Source: CBDCTM01 sp965222005 (lineage in GTDB: Bacteria; Bacteroidota; Bacteroidia; Chitinophagales; Saprospiraceae). Taken from it: DNA of 64,000 nt. The notes below the pieces were generated by a model. That model was not told where the DNA came from. It did no database searches and saw nothing but the letters and a program-made list of their open reading frames with translations. Of the stretch, positions 34,901 through 49,900 are shown piece after piece. The DNA is taken from the NCBI GenBank assembly GCA_965222005.1, contig OZ244935.1, positions 2,852,001 to 2,916,000 of the forward strand, given 5' to 3'. Position 1 is the first letter of the stretch; the number at the start of each line of letters is the position of its first letter. The position numbers and the translations under genes are program-made.

Positions 34901-37900
34901 CCGATTTTACTGTTACACTGGCAGACCAACCGCCGGATGACAATATCGATTCAGATGGTTACCCAATGATATTAAATGACACATTGGTTGCGGTTACACC
35001 CATCACCAGCCTCACGGCTACCGAAATGGATTTTAGTTGGGATATTGGCTTGATAGGCCCTTCCACATCAGGAGCAGTAGGCAACTACGTATGGAACGAT
35101 TATAACGGAAATGGTATTCAGGATGAACCCGCCGTAGCAGGTGTCAACGGTTTGACCATCAATCTGTATGACAGTTCAGCACCTGGAGTTATTTTAGCGA
35201 CTACCACAACTGCCAACGATCTTAGTGGCAATCCGGGATATTATGAATTTCAAAATATCCCTCCTGCCAATTATTTTGTTGAAATTCTAGTACCGGCCCC
35301 TTTTACACTAACAACGCTCGGCTCAACTGGCTCAAGCGATCCTTCTGACTCTGATTTTAACACAGTCGATGGCAGGACTGAAGTATTTGCCATAGCTGCT
35401 GGTGAACACGATTATTCGTGGGATGCTGGAATTACAGGAGAGGACTGCGACAACGGTATCGATGATGATGGTGATGGCGATATAGATTGTGCCGATTCCG
35501 ATTGCTCTGCTACTGCTCTTGCTGGTGGCAATGGGCCTATTTGTGATGGTCAGGATATCAATCTTACAGAAAGTGGCGGCGATGCTATGAGCTGGAGTTG
35601 GTCTGGCCCAGATGGGTTTAGCTCAACTGCTCAAAATCCAACAATCCTGTTTGCTACAACTGCTGCTACTGGCTCTTATAGTGTAACGGTCACGAATGGT
35701 CAGGGATGTACTGCGAGCTCAAGTGTGGCAATTACTGTAAATGCTCTTCCTAATGTAACTTTGGTATTGACTAATGATACCGATTGTGACAACAACTCAA
35801 CGCTGGCTTTGAGTGGTGGTAGTCCTGCCGGTGGTATATACAGCGGATCAGGGGTAAGTGGAACTAACTTCGATGCCTCTTCAGTAGGGGTAGGTACTTA
35901 TACGATTACTTATACCTATACTGACGGAAATGGTTGTACGAGTAGCGCTAATGATGATATAACCGTTTCGGGTGCTCCATCCGTAAGTCTTCAACTTCCC
36001 GATACGATTGAATGTGCATCTAGCACTACGCTCGCCCTGAGTGGCGGTAGTCCTGCCGGCGGTACATTTAGCGGTCTTGGGGTGAGTGGAACTAATTTCG
36101 ATGCTACCATTGCAGGAGTTGGAACTCATGCCGTTTACTATAGTTACACCGATGGCAATGGTTGCACAGAGATAGCAGTTGATAGTGTTACAGTACTTGG
36201 GGGTGCTGCAGTTACGCTTAATTTACCAAACACAACCGATTGCGTCAACAATACTGTCAATAATTTGAGTGGCGGTAGCCCGGCTGGTGGTATTTACAGT
36301 GGCCCCGGGGTAAGTGGCAACAACTTTAATGCCTCTTCGGTAGGTATCGGTACACATACTATTTCCTACACTTTTACCGATACAAATGGATGTACCAACA
36401 CAGCTACCGACGATATAGAAGTATATGATATACCTTCCGTTACGTTAATACTTCCCGATAACTTTGAATGCGTTAATAGTACTGTGCTGGCCTTGAGTGG
36501 TGGCAGCCCCGCAGGCGGTACTTATAGCGGTGTGGGGGTAAGTGGAACCAACTTCGATGCCTCTTCAGCAGGAGTAGGGACCCATGCCGTTACATATACT
36601 TATACTGATGCTAATGGGTGTAGCAATTCGGCTACAGCTGATATTATTGTTTCAGCATTGCCAAATGTGAGTTTGACCTTGCCGGTAACGGAAGTTTGTG
36701 TACTATCCACAACGCTGGCCTTGAGTGGTGGAAGTCCGGTGGGTGGTACTTTTAGCGGCCCAGGAGTGAGTGGGACTAACTTCGATGCTTCTGCCGCAGG
36801 CTTGGGTATCCATACAATTACATATACTTTCACAGATGCTAATGGTTGTACCAATACAGCTACGGATGATATTACCGTGATTGCCTCACCCAATGTATCA
36901 TTGACTTTACCAGATACGGAAGAATGCTCCAATAGCACGACCCTTACTTTGAGTGGCGGTAGCCCGGTGGGTGGTACTTTTAGCGGCCCAGGAGTGAGTG
37001 GTACCAACTTCGATGCCTCAGCGGCAGGAGTAGGAACCCACACTATCACTTATACCTATACAGATACTAACGGATGCTCTGACAGCGCAACAGATGCTAT
37101 AACCGTCTTGCCACAGCCCAACGTTAGCTTGTCTTTAGCAGACACTGATGATTGTATTAGCAACAGCAGCCTCAGCTTAAGTGGTGGAAGTCCGGTGGGT
37201 GGTACGTATAGCGGCCCAGGAGTAAGCGGCACCAATTTCGATGCTTCAGTTGCTGGCTTAGGCATACATACAATAACTTACACTTATACTGATGGTAATG
37301 GCTGCCTTGGAACAGGAACCGACAATATAGAGGTATTTGCCGATCCAACTGTAAGCCTGACTTTAACTGATCCAGATGATTGTACCAATAATTCAACACA
37401 TACTCTGAGTGGTGGCAGCCCTGCCGGTGGAACATTTAGCGGCCCTGGTGTAAGCGGTACCAATTTCGATGCTTCTGCTGCTGGTGCTGGTACACACACT
37501 ATTACTTATAATTATACTGATCCCAACGGATGTGCTGGCTCTGCAACCGACAATATTACCGTTTATGCTCCTCCTGTAGTTAGTTTGAGCTTGCCAGAAA
37601 CAGAGACTTGCGAAAGTAGCAGCACGCTATCATTAAGTGGCGGCACTCCTGTTGGTGGAACTTACAGTGGCCCGGGAGTAAGCGGCACCAATTTCGATGC
37701 ATCCACTGCCGGACCTGGTACGCATACCATCATATATACTTTTACTGACGGAAATGGATGTACCAACTCCGCAGCCGACAATATTACCGTTTATGCCGAT
37801 CCGACAGTTAACTTAAATTTGCCGACCACTTCTGCATGTATTGATGAGGTGAGTGTCAATCTTGGTGGTGGAACTCCAGCTGGTGGCGTTTTCAGCGGCC

Positions 37901-40900
37901 CTGGCGTGACCGGCACCAATTTCGATGCAACGGCAGTTGGAGCTGGTACACATTCGATTACCTATACATATACTGATGCCAATGGATGTACCAATTCGGC
38001 AACGGGCTTTATTACCGTTTACAGCTTTCCCGTTATTACTAATGTAAGCGCAACTGATGTATCAGTTTGTGGTGGAAGCGATGGTACAATCACAATAACA
38101 GCTACAGGTGGATCGGGGAGTTTTGAATACCGTCTGGATAGTGGACCTTGGCAGGCTTCCAATATTTTTACCGGCCTGGCAATCGGTAGTTATAATGTAT
38201 TTGTCAGAAATAGTAATGGCTTGTGCGAATCAGCCTATGTCAATAATCCGGTGGCTATCAATGGCTCTCTAGGGATAACAGTTTCGGCGGTAATTACTTC
38301 CAATTATAATGGAGCCGACATTAGCTGTACGGGCTCCGCTGACGGAAGTGCTCAGGCTAGCATTATTGGGGGCACAATGCCTTTTTCATACATTTGGAGC
38401 AATGGCCAAACGGGAGCTGATTTGGTCAACGTAGTTGCCGGAACATATACTGTGACGGCAACTGACGGAGTTGGGTGCCAAAATACTGCTTCAGTAACAC
38501 TGGTTGATCCGCCTGCCTTGGGCGTTGATGCTATTTTTACAGATGTCAGTTGCTATGGTGGTAGTGATGGAGCGATAGACGTAACGGCCATAGGTGGGGT
38601 AGGGGCTTATACTTATTCCTGGAACGATTTGGAACCAGAGGCTTTTTGGGCTTTTGACAACACTACTGACGACATTTCAGGCAACAATCACGATGCACTA
38701 TTTGTATGGGGAGCCGAGACTTATTCGACAGACGCGGTGGATGGAAGCCATTCCTTTGATTTTGATGGTGCTACAGCTATTCAGTATGATGATGAGATAG
38801 CATTCATGGAGACTGCTTTTACCGAAAGAACTGTCATCATGTGGATTAAACCAGATTTGCTTTCTGGTATTCAAATACTTTATGATGAAGGAGCTCGAAT
38901 TCATGGAATTGGCTTGAGATTGAATGATGACAAGCTGCAAGCTTCCGTTAGAAGCTCATTTATCGAAAAAACTGCCTATGAAATGACTTTCCCAAATGAT
39001 GGCCAATGGCATCAAGTAGGTGTCGTATATGATAATGGGGACCTTACACTTACAATTGATGGCGTAATGGGGCCTACATACAATACCGGATTTTCTAATA
39101 TTCTGATGCTACCTCCGCCACTCAATCAATGTGGACTTGGAGCCAAACTCGGCGAAGATGCCTTTGGTGGATGGGTATGGTCTCCCGCGTATCCCTATTC
39201 CGGATTGATGGATAATGTGAGCTTTCACAATAAGGGACTAAACGCCAATCAGATTAGTGACAACTATACTAATGATGGTGATCGTACTGGCTTGCCTGCT
39301 GGCGACTACCGTGTTTATGTGTATGACCTCAATGGTTGCATGGATTCAATATTACTGACACTTTCACAACCTGATTCAATTGCGATGACTTTTAATGTGG
39401 CCGATATATCTTGTAATGGTGGCAGTGACGGAGCTATCGATCTTTTGGTCAATGGAGGGGTAACTCCTTTCAACTATAGCTGGTCAACAGGAGCTGATAC
39501 AGAAGATATTAGTGGGTTGTCTGTTGGTACTTATTCCGTTACCGTTACTGATGCCAATGGCTGCACAATGGTAGATAGTACAGCGATCAATGAACCAGAA
39601 GAACTTACTGCTACAGCAGTAGTAACTTCGAATTATAATGGACATGACATTAGCTGTGTTGGCGCTTCTGATGGCAATGCCATGGCGATTCCCGTTGGCG
39701 GTACTGCCCCATACACCTATATTTGGAGCAATGGCCAAACTGCAGCTAACCTAAACAATGTAGCGGCGGGCACTTATGGGGTGACTGTGACCGATACTAA
39801 TGGTTGTACCACAACTTCTAATGTTACGTTAAATGATCCACCTCAAATAACAGTAAGTACATTTAATACCTCCGTCTTTGGAAGTTATCATGTAAGCTGT
39901 GTAGATGCATCGGATGGGGCAGCCCTAGCCGTTGCAAGCAATGGTGTTGGAAGCTATACTTACCAATGGAGCAATGGCCAAACAGGAGCTAATTTAATCA
40001 ATGTAGTTGCTGGTACTTATACCGTTACTGCAACAGATGGCAATGGTTGCACTGCTATTGCTAATATTACACTTTTAGAACCTCCTGCTATTGTGCTATC
40101 TGCATCAGTCACTTCTGACTACAATGGTGCCGATGTATCATGTGCAGGTAGTATTGACGGTTCGGCCTTGGCAACGGCAAGCGGAGGCATCGGAACCATT
40201 ACTTACAGCTGGAGCACAGGGCAAAGCACGGCAAGTATTTCAGGCATTGGAGCAGGCACTTATACGGTAACTGCAACCGACGCCTTTGGGTGTTCTACCA
40301 TTGCATCGGTAACGCTTAACAATCCGCCATCGGTAAATGTGACTGCTAATGTTACTTCCAATTATAATGGCTACGATGTGAGTTGTAATGGCGGCATGGA
40401 TGGAACGGCGTCGGCATCGGCTTCCGGAGGAGTTGGCAATTTTATCTATTTATGGAGTGATGGCCAAACCTCAGCTAATCTGGTCAATGCTACTGCTGGA
40501 ACCTACTGGGTAACGGTTACCGATGAAAATGGCTGTACCAATTCCACTTCTATTACATTTGATGAGCCTGCCGAAATAAATGTAAATGTAAGTTCGGCCG
40601 ATCCGAGCGATTGTGGTGTAAATGATGGCATTATTTTAATTACAGCTTCGGGAGGTACCGGCGGATACGAATATAGTATTGATGGAACCAATTGGACATC
40701 AACCAACAGCTTTACCGGATTGACACCTGGCACCTATTTTGTGTATGTCAGAAACACTTTCGGTACTTGTGTGGCAGGTCCTACTGGTGTAATTGTCAAT
40801 GTACCTGAGGCACCTACAATCGATAATATCACTATCATCAACCCAACTACCTCAAGCAGCAATGATGGAGGTTTATTAGTGACGGCCTCTGGAAATGGTA

Positions 40901-43900
40901 TTGCCATAGAATATACGATTGACGGCATCAATTGGCAATTTAGCAATGTATTTAGCGGTTTATCAGTTGGTACTTATACTATTACGATTAGATATTTTGG
41001 ATTCAACTGCTTATCATCCTCTACTGTAACGCTTGTAGCTGGTGGCGGTGTAGTTGGTGAAGGTAATGGCATTGATTATTGCTCCGATGACTTGAGCGGA
41101 GTGAATTTTGTCGAAGTGTATTTTATCCCTTATCCGGAAGATCAGGTACTGACCTCTCTTCAGGTATTGCATCCAAACAGCTGTGGTTTTATAGAGCAAG
41201 CTCAAGAACCCATCAGGACCTATGTTTCTGTAGGTGTGGTTGAAGAAGGGACCATTATCCACTACGACCACTGGGAAGATGGCTTTGAGCCGAATCTTTC
41301 CTTCCCAATTCAATCCACCACCCAAGTTTGGGGTGATGGCAATCCAGCTAACGGTATTCCTCCAGGCTTTGCTGTCGATTATTTTACTGCCGCTGATTTT
41401 ATCATCTTAGATAATCCGGTGACTACTACAACAAGAGGTTCTGTCATCGATTTTGATGCAGGTGATAAAATCGGAAGCCGGGGAAACCTGGCTATGACTC
41501 GTCTGGCCTGGGCTACAGGTACCAATACATTATTGGCTGGAGCCCTGGAGGTATATCCGGTGGACTTGTGGGGCCAGGATTACGAAATACCTGTGGGCGT
41601 CAATAATAATGTGAATGATATGTTTGAATATACGGGAATCACTGTAATGGCTTCCCAGAGCAATACTGCAGTAAATATTGACACAGATGGAAATGGCAGT
41701 ATAGATGTCAGCCTGGTACTTGATGAAGGAGAAAGTCATTTGGTAAACGGAAATGTGAATGCTGGAGGTACTGTAACTGCTTCTGCACCCATTCAGGTTG
41801 ATTTGGTGACTGGCGATATTTGTGCTGGCGCAGAAGCCCGTTTTTTTACCCTTAAGCCTACTAATGATTGGAGCTCGGATTATTACAATCCAGTGGCTAC
41901 TCAAAATAATGGCGCAGCTGGAACCGAGCCGGGCAATCATCCGACTTACGTACACTTGTACAACCCTAATGCAACATCTATTCAGGTACATTGGGAAACG
42001 GCTGCTGGATATCAGGGACAAATTTCGGTAGCGGCCAATAATACGGCTTGGATCGAATTGCCCGACAATACCGGTTCCCATTTTTATACCACTGATAATT
42101 CGAAATTTTATGCTATAGCGACAATCGATTCTGATCCAAATACCAACTCTTCATCGGGTTATAGAAATAGTGCACATGATTGGGGCTTTGCCTTGGTACC
42201 AGAAGGGCAAGTTACTTCTCAGATTACCTTAGTAGGCTTTGCACCTGGTGACGATCCTACTTATAGTGGGTCAAGTCCCGAAAACTCAGCACCGGTTTGG
42301 TTGACGGCAGCTTTTCCCTCCGGAAGTAGTAGTACAGGTAGTATCACCATTTGTATTGATTACAATGGAGATGGAGGCACTCTGAGCGATCTCAATGGCG
42401 TAACTTATGATGCATCGGTAGTTTTAAACTCTTTGCAGCATGCAAAAATATATGATCCTGATGGAGATCAGACCGGTATGCAAATTTGGGTGTGTGATGG
42501 CAGTGATGCAATTATTGCGGGTGCATGGGGGCAGGATCCTGCCACTGCAAGTCGCGGCGTACCTGCTATCGACCTGGGTGTAGGTTTGCCCAACGGAATT
42601 CCTTTTGCAACTTCCAAGTGTGCTCGCTTGAGCAAGGATTACAATTCGAACGGCCTGTATGACGAATGTGATGAGGTCATCTATACTATTTTTGTTCGAA
42701 ACTCAGGAGCATTACCGCTATCAACAGGCTCGATTACAATTGTAGATACTTTGCCGGCAGAGGTTACATATATCGATAACTCCACGGTAGCTATTATCAA
42801 TGGAGTAGTCAATAACATAACAGATGATAGCTCGCCAGCATCACCATTCCCATTTGACGAAGGTGGGCAAAGCTACAATGATATTATCATGCCAGGGGAT
42901 TCTATAATTTACCAGTTTGAAGTAGTGATTAATGATCTGTCTGCAGCCACATTAATAAGAAATGTAGCGAATGTGGTAAGCCCCAAGCAAACGCTCTATC
43001 CGGAAGTTACTTTTCCGGCTCAACAACCTACCGGCCCAATACTTACAGGAGTACTTCCAGATACCACAGTAGCTTGCGATGCGGTACCACCAGTTCCAAA
43101 TATTGGCGCCGATATTTTTGCTACCAACAATTGTGAAGAAATTGATACCATATCGCAAACTGGCTGGACTTTGCAGTTTGTGGACAGCGAAGAAACGGTT
43201 GCAGAAAATGCTCAGGCAATTAATGCTTTCGATGGCAATCCGTTGACGTATTGGCGAACCGAATGGAATACTTCCAATCCACCTCATCCACACGAATTAC
43301 AAATTGACCTTGGAGCCTCGTACAATATCGCTGGCTTTAGATATTTGCCACGCCAGTCAGGAACAGAAGGAATGATTGCAGATTTTGAATTTTATATTAG
43401 TGAAGACGGTACTGATTGGGGAAGCCCAGCTACTACCGGCACCTGGTCAGCATCTGTCACAGAAGAAGAAGAAACCTTCTTTATTCAAAGAGGTAGGTAT
43501 GTTAGAATTATAGCCAATTCGGAAGTAAATGGAAACACTTGGACTTCAATCGCCGAACTGAATGTTTTACAGTGTATCAACTATGCTTCGGTTACTTTTA
43601 ATTATACCGAAACCAGCACACAAACCAGCAATGGCAGCACAACAGACGATTGCTACGAAATAACCCGAACCTGGGAAGCAACAGACCATTGCAACCAAAC
43701 AGCAACGTACACTCAAATAATTACAGTAATCGATACCATTGCGCCTGTAATGACCAGCCTGCCTGCCAATATTACGATTTCAAATAGCGAAATTCCAAAT
43801 CCGCCCGATCTGGATTGCTCAACACCCGGAAATGCGGCTCTTGGTAAGCCAACCGTTCAGTCCAGCACTAATAGTGGTGGTGTGGCATCAAGAGCCGTGG

Positions 43901-46900
43901 ATGGCAATACAGATGGCAATTTTAGTAACAGTTCTGTAACAGAAACCAATAATGAATTTCAGCCCTGGTGGCAGGTTGACCTATTGTCCATTTTTCCAAT
44001 TGAAGAGATCGAAATTTGGAATCGAACTGACTGTTGTTCAGCAGCTTTAAGCAATTATTATATACTGGTGTCATCCGTGCCATTTGCTTCTGCCGATTTG
44101 TCTGCTACTCTGGCCGATCCGGATGTAAAGGCGTATTTCCAAACCACTACAGCGGGAACGCCTTCCACTATTGCCATAGATACACTTGCAAGGTATATCA
44201 GGGTGCAGTTGCAAGGAACCGATGTACTCAATTTGGCTGAAATTGTAGTAACACCGAAGTGTATAAATGTTACAGATAATTGCGACCCGGATGTACAACT
44301 TACGTTTTCAGAAAATAATGTTCCGGCAGGTTGCTCCTACAACCTTACCCGTACCTGGACAGCAACCGACAATTGTGGCAATTCTACTGAGCACATACAA
44401 GTAATTGCTGTACAAGATGTACTGACTGTTTCGGCCAACGTCGCTTCCGACTACAATGGGGAAGATATTAGTTGTATTGGCGCAACGGATGGAAGTGCTG
44501 TAGTTACAGCAAGTGGAGGTTCAGGAACACTCTCCATATTATGGAGTAATGGCCAAACTACAGATACTGCTTTTACGTTAAGTGCTGGTACATACAACGT
44601 GACGGTTACAGACGTTAATGGTTGCTCAGCTAGTACAAGCGTCACACTCCAAGCACCGCCCGATATAACTATAACTACTACTATAACCTCTGATCACAAC
44701 GGAGAAGATGTTAGTTGTTTTGGTGCTTCCGATGGTAGTGGCTTCGCCAATGCTATAGGTGGAACAGGCACATTGACCTATCTATGGAGCAATGGCCAAA
44801 CCACACAGTCGGCTACCAATTTGAGTGCAGGTACATACACCATTACTGTCACCGATGCTAATGGTTGTACTAAGGAAGGTACCATCACATTGCAAAATCC
44901 TCCTCAAATCACCGTAACAGCAACGGTCACCTCCGATTATAATGGAGAAGATATAAGTTGTTTTGGTGCTGCCGATGGTAGCGCCAATGCTGCTGCTACC
45001 GGTGGCACCGGTGCCATCACCTATTATTGGAGTAATACTCAAAGCGGTAACAGTATTAACAATTTATTGGCTGGCACCTATTATGTGACAGCAACGGATG
45101 CCAATGGTTGTACCGCTGTCGATTCAGTAACTCTTGACAACCCCCCTCCGATTTTTATTTCTATAGGTAGTGCCATTGACCCTATCCTTTGCAACGGCAA
45201 TGATGGCTCCATCACAGTAATTGCGTCTGGCGGAACAGGCCTTTACGAATACCGGCTTGGCCTTTCAGGTAGTTGGCAAAGCAGTAATGTTTTTTCAGGG
45301 CTGACTTCCGGATTCTATGATATATATGTTCGCAACTTTGATGGATCATGTGAAACTGGGCCGGAAAATATAATCCTTTCCGATCCTGCACCGCAATCCT
45401 GCCCCATATCACCAACAGCAGATACTACAACTTACTGTAGTACAAATGTGGCAGCAAGTTTCACGGTAGATACGCTTCCGGATGCTACAGGCTATACCTG
45501 GACAATACCAACTGGAGCCTTGCTTGTGGTAGGGCAAGGTACGGATTCAATAGTAGTAAATTTCAATAGCATTCCTGCAGGTATCTATGATATTTGTGTG
45601 ATTACCAATAGCGACTGTGGAAACTCTCCACCTTGTTGTATAACGGTAGAAATAATCGACTGTATCGAAATTTGCGATAATGGCCTTGACGATGATCAGG
45701 ATGGCCTCGTGGATTGTGACGATCCTGATTGTGCTGTTATAGCCAATATTAATGTTTTGACATCTGCACCCTCTTGTCCGTTGGATACAGTAGTTTATTT
45801 GGCAGATGATGTAGGGGCGGGAGCAACATATACTTGGGATTTTGGAGCTAATGCAACGCCAGCAACGGCTACAGGAATAGGCCCTCACCAAGTAGTTTAC
45901 GGACTCTGTGGCAATAAGTCAATTGGCCTTACCGTCGAAAAAAATGGCTGTACAGCTAGTGATAACGACACATATTTAATAGAAGATATTACGCCACCTA
46001 TTTGGTCTGTAGATCCTACAGATTTTTCAGTCGTGTGTGACAGTACGGCTGATCCTGGCGGGCAAATTGCCGCCTGGCTTGCTAATATTGGCAATGGTGT
46101 CATCACAGATGTTTGTGATTCTGTACTCGTCAATGATGATTACTCGGGAATATCATTTACCTGTGGGACTGCAGGCAGTGCAGTAGTCACCTTTATCGCT
46201 TCTGATATTTGTGGCAATACGTCCTCCAGAACAGCTACTGTAAGCATCATCGATACCATACCGCCTGCAATCTTAAATCCGGCTGAAGACTTAGTAGTTG
46301 AATGCGATGGTGCTGGAAATTCAACAGAGTTAAACAATTGGATAAATAATCTGGCCAATTTCAATGCCACGGATATTTGTGGCCCAGTTAGTTTTAGCCA
46401 TGATTATGCAGGTGGTGGTGTCCCCAGTTTGCCAGCTTGTGATAATGATACAACAGGAATATTGACCGTCACCTTCACAGCTACAGACGATTGTGGAAAT
46501 AATAGTAATTCTACTGCCAGATTTATTATAATGGATACTTCAGGTCCTACTTTTACTACTATACCTGATGTAACGGTCTATCTGGATATCAACTGCCAGT
46601 TGGATACGACGACGGCAGATATCGGCGAGGTAACGGTAACGAGTGATAATTGCACAGCCGTTCCGTCGATCAGCTATAGCGATGATGTATCTGGTCTGAC
46701 GGGCTGTAATGGTACGGGCTACTTTGAGCGGACCTGGCAGGTGACGGACGATTGTGGCAACTCCAGCACAGCGATCCAGCGAGTAGAGGTACAGGACACC
46801 CTTGCGCCAACGATAGTAAACATGCCGGCCGATGTAACGGTGTATTTAGATATGAACTGCGAGTTGGATACGACGACGGCAGACATCGGTGAGGTGACGG

Positions 46901-49900
46901 TGACGAGTGATAATTGTACGGCTGCTCCGGCGATCAGCTATAGCGATGATGTATCTGGTCTGACGGGCTGTAATGGTACGGGCTACTTTGAGCGGACCTG
47001 GCAGGTGACGGACGATTGTGGCAACTCCAGCACAGCGATCCAGCGAGTAGAGGTACAGGACACCCTTGCACCAACGATAGTAAACATGCCAGCCGATGTA
47101 ACGGTGTATTTAGACATAAACTGCGAGTTGGATACGACGACGGCAGACATCGGTGAGGTAACGGTAACGAGTGATAATTGCACGGCTGTTCCGGCGATCA
47201 GCTATAGCGATGATGTGTCTGGTCTGACGGGCTGTAATGGTACGGGCTACTTTGAGCGCACCTGGCAGGTGACGGACGATTGTGGCAACAGTTCGACGGC
47301 AATTCAAAGAGTAGAGGTACAGGACACCCTTGCTCCGACCTTCACCAGTATTCCCGATGTAACGGTGTATTTAGACATAAACTGCGAGTTGGATACGACG
47401 ACAGCAGACATTGGTGAGGTGACGGTAACGAGTGATAATTGCACGGCCGTTCCGTCGATCAGCTATAGCGATGATGTGTCTGGTCTGACGGGCTGTAATG
47501 GTACGGGCTACTTTGAGCGGACCTGGCAGGTGACGGACGATTGTGGCAACAGTTCGACGGCAATTCAAAGAGTAGAAGTACAGGACACCCTTGCTCCGAG
47601 CTTTACCAGCATCCCCGATGTAACGGTGTATTTAGATATGAACTGCGAGTTGGATACGACGACGGCAGACATCGGTGAGGTGACGGTGACGAGTGATAAT
47701 TGCACGGCCGTTCCGGCGATCAGCTATAGCGATGATGTGTCTGGTCTGACGGGCTGTAATGGTACGGGCTACTTTGAGCGCAGCTGGCAAGTGACGGATG
47801 ATTGTGGCAACAGTTCGACGGCAATTCAAAGAGTAGAAGTACAGGACACCCTTGCACCAACGATAGTAAACATGCCGGCCGATGTAACGGTGTATTTAGA
47901 CATAAACTGCGAGTTGGATACGACGACGGCAGATATCGGCGAGGTAACGGTAACGAGTGATAATTGCACAGCCGTTCCGGCGATCAGCTATAGCGATGAT
48001 GTGTCTGGTCTGACGGGCTGTAATGGTACGGGCTACTTTGAGCGGACCTGGCAGGTGACGGATGATTGTGGCAACAGTTCGACGGCAATTCAAAGAGTAG
48101 AAGTACAGGACACCCTTGCACCAACGATAGTAAACATGCCGGCCGATGTAACGGTGTATTTGGACATGAACTGCGAGTTGGATACGACGACGGCAGATAT
48201 CGGTGAGGTGACGGTAACGAGTGATAATTGCACGGCCGTTCCGTCGATCAGCTATAGCGATGATGTGTCTGGTCTGACGGGCTGTAATGGTACGGGCTAC
48301 TTTGAGCGCACCTGGCAGGTGACGGATGATTGTGGCAACAGTTCGACGGCAATTCAAAGAGTAGAGGTACAGGACACCCTTGCGCCAACGATAGTAAACA
48401 TGCCAGCCGATGTAACGGTGTATTTAGACATAAACTGCGAGTTGGATACGACGACGGCAGACATTGGCGAGGTGACGGTAACGAGTGACAATTGCACGGC
48501 CGTTCCGGCGATCAGCTATAGCGATGATGTGTCTGGTCTGACGGGCTGTAATGGTACGGGCTACTTTGAGCGCAGCTGGCAGGTGACGGATGATTGTGGC
48601 AACTCCAGCACAGCGATCCAGCGAGTAGAAGTACAGGACACCCTTGCTCCGAGCTTTACCAGCATCCCCGATGTAACGGTGTATTTAGACATAAACTGCG
48701 AGTTGGATACGACGACAGCAGACATCGGCGAGGTGACGGTAACGAGTGATAATTGCACGGCTGCTCCGGCGATCAGCTATAGCGATGATGTGTCTGGTCT
48801 GACGGGCTGTAATGGTACGGGCTACTTTGAGCGCAGCTGGCAGGTGACGGATGATTGTGGCAACTCCAGCACAGCGATCCAGCGAGTAGAAGTACAGGAC
48901 ACCTTAAGTCCTCAATTATTAAATGTACCTGCTGATATTACGGTAGAATGTGATGGAGTACCTTCTCCCGCAAATGTATCTGCCACAGATAATTGTACGA
49001 TTAGTGTGGGAGTAAGCTTTGTAGAAACGAGAATAGATGGTCCGCTCTGCCCGGACAGTTATACCCTAGAACGTGTTTGGACAGCCACGGACAGTTGTGG
49101 AAATCAAGATATTCAAGTGCAACTTGTCACAGTGTTAGATCGCACAGCTCCCGTACTGGCAGGCATCCCAGCCGATATAACGGTAGAATGCGATGCGATA
49201 CCAGGCCCTGCGAGCCCAACGGCGAGTGACAATTGCGATCCTGCGCCTGTGATCAGTTATGCAGAAGTGCGAACCGATAGCAACTGTGTAGATAATTATG
49301 TATTACAAAGAGTATGGACGGCCACGGACCGCTGTGGCAATACGGCCACGGGGGAGCAGAGGATACGCGTATTGGATCGGACGGCACCAATCTTGGCAGG
49401 CGTTCCAGCCGATATAACGGTCGAATGTGATGCGATACCAGGCCCTGCGAGCCCAACGGCGAGTGATAATTGCGATCCTGCGCCTGTGATCAGTTATGCA
49501 GAAGTGCGAACCGATAGCAACTGTGTAGATAATTATGTATTACAACGGACATGGACAGCGACAGATCGCTGTGGCAATACATCGACGGGCATCCAGCTGA
49601 TCCGCGTATTGGATCAAACGGCTCCGGTCCTGGCTGGCGTACCGGCCGATATAACGGTCGAATGTGATGCGATACCAGGCCCTGCGAGCCCAACGGCGAG
49701 TGATAATTGCGATCCTGCGCCTGTGATCAGTTATGCAGAAGTGCGAACCGATAGCAACTGTGTGGACAATTATGTATTACAAAGAGTATGGACGGCCACG
49801 GACCGCTGTGGCAATACGGCCACGGGGGAGCAGAGGATACGGGTATTGGATCGGATGGCACCAATATTGGCAGGCGTTCCAGCCGATATAACGGTCGAAT

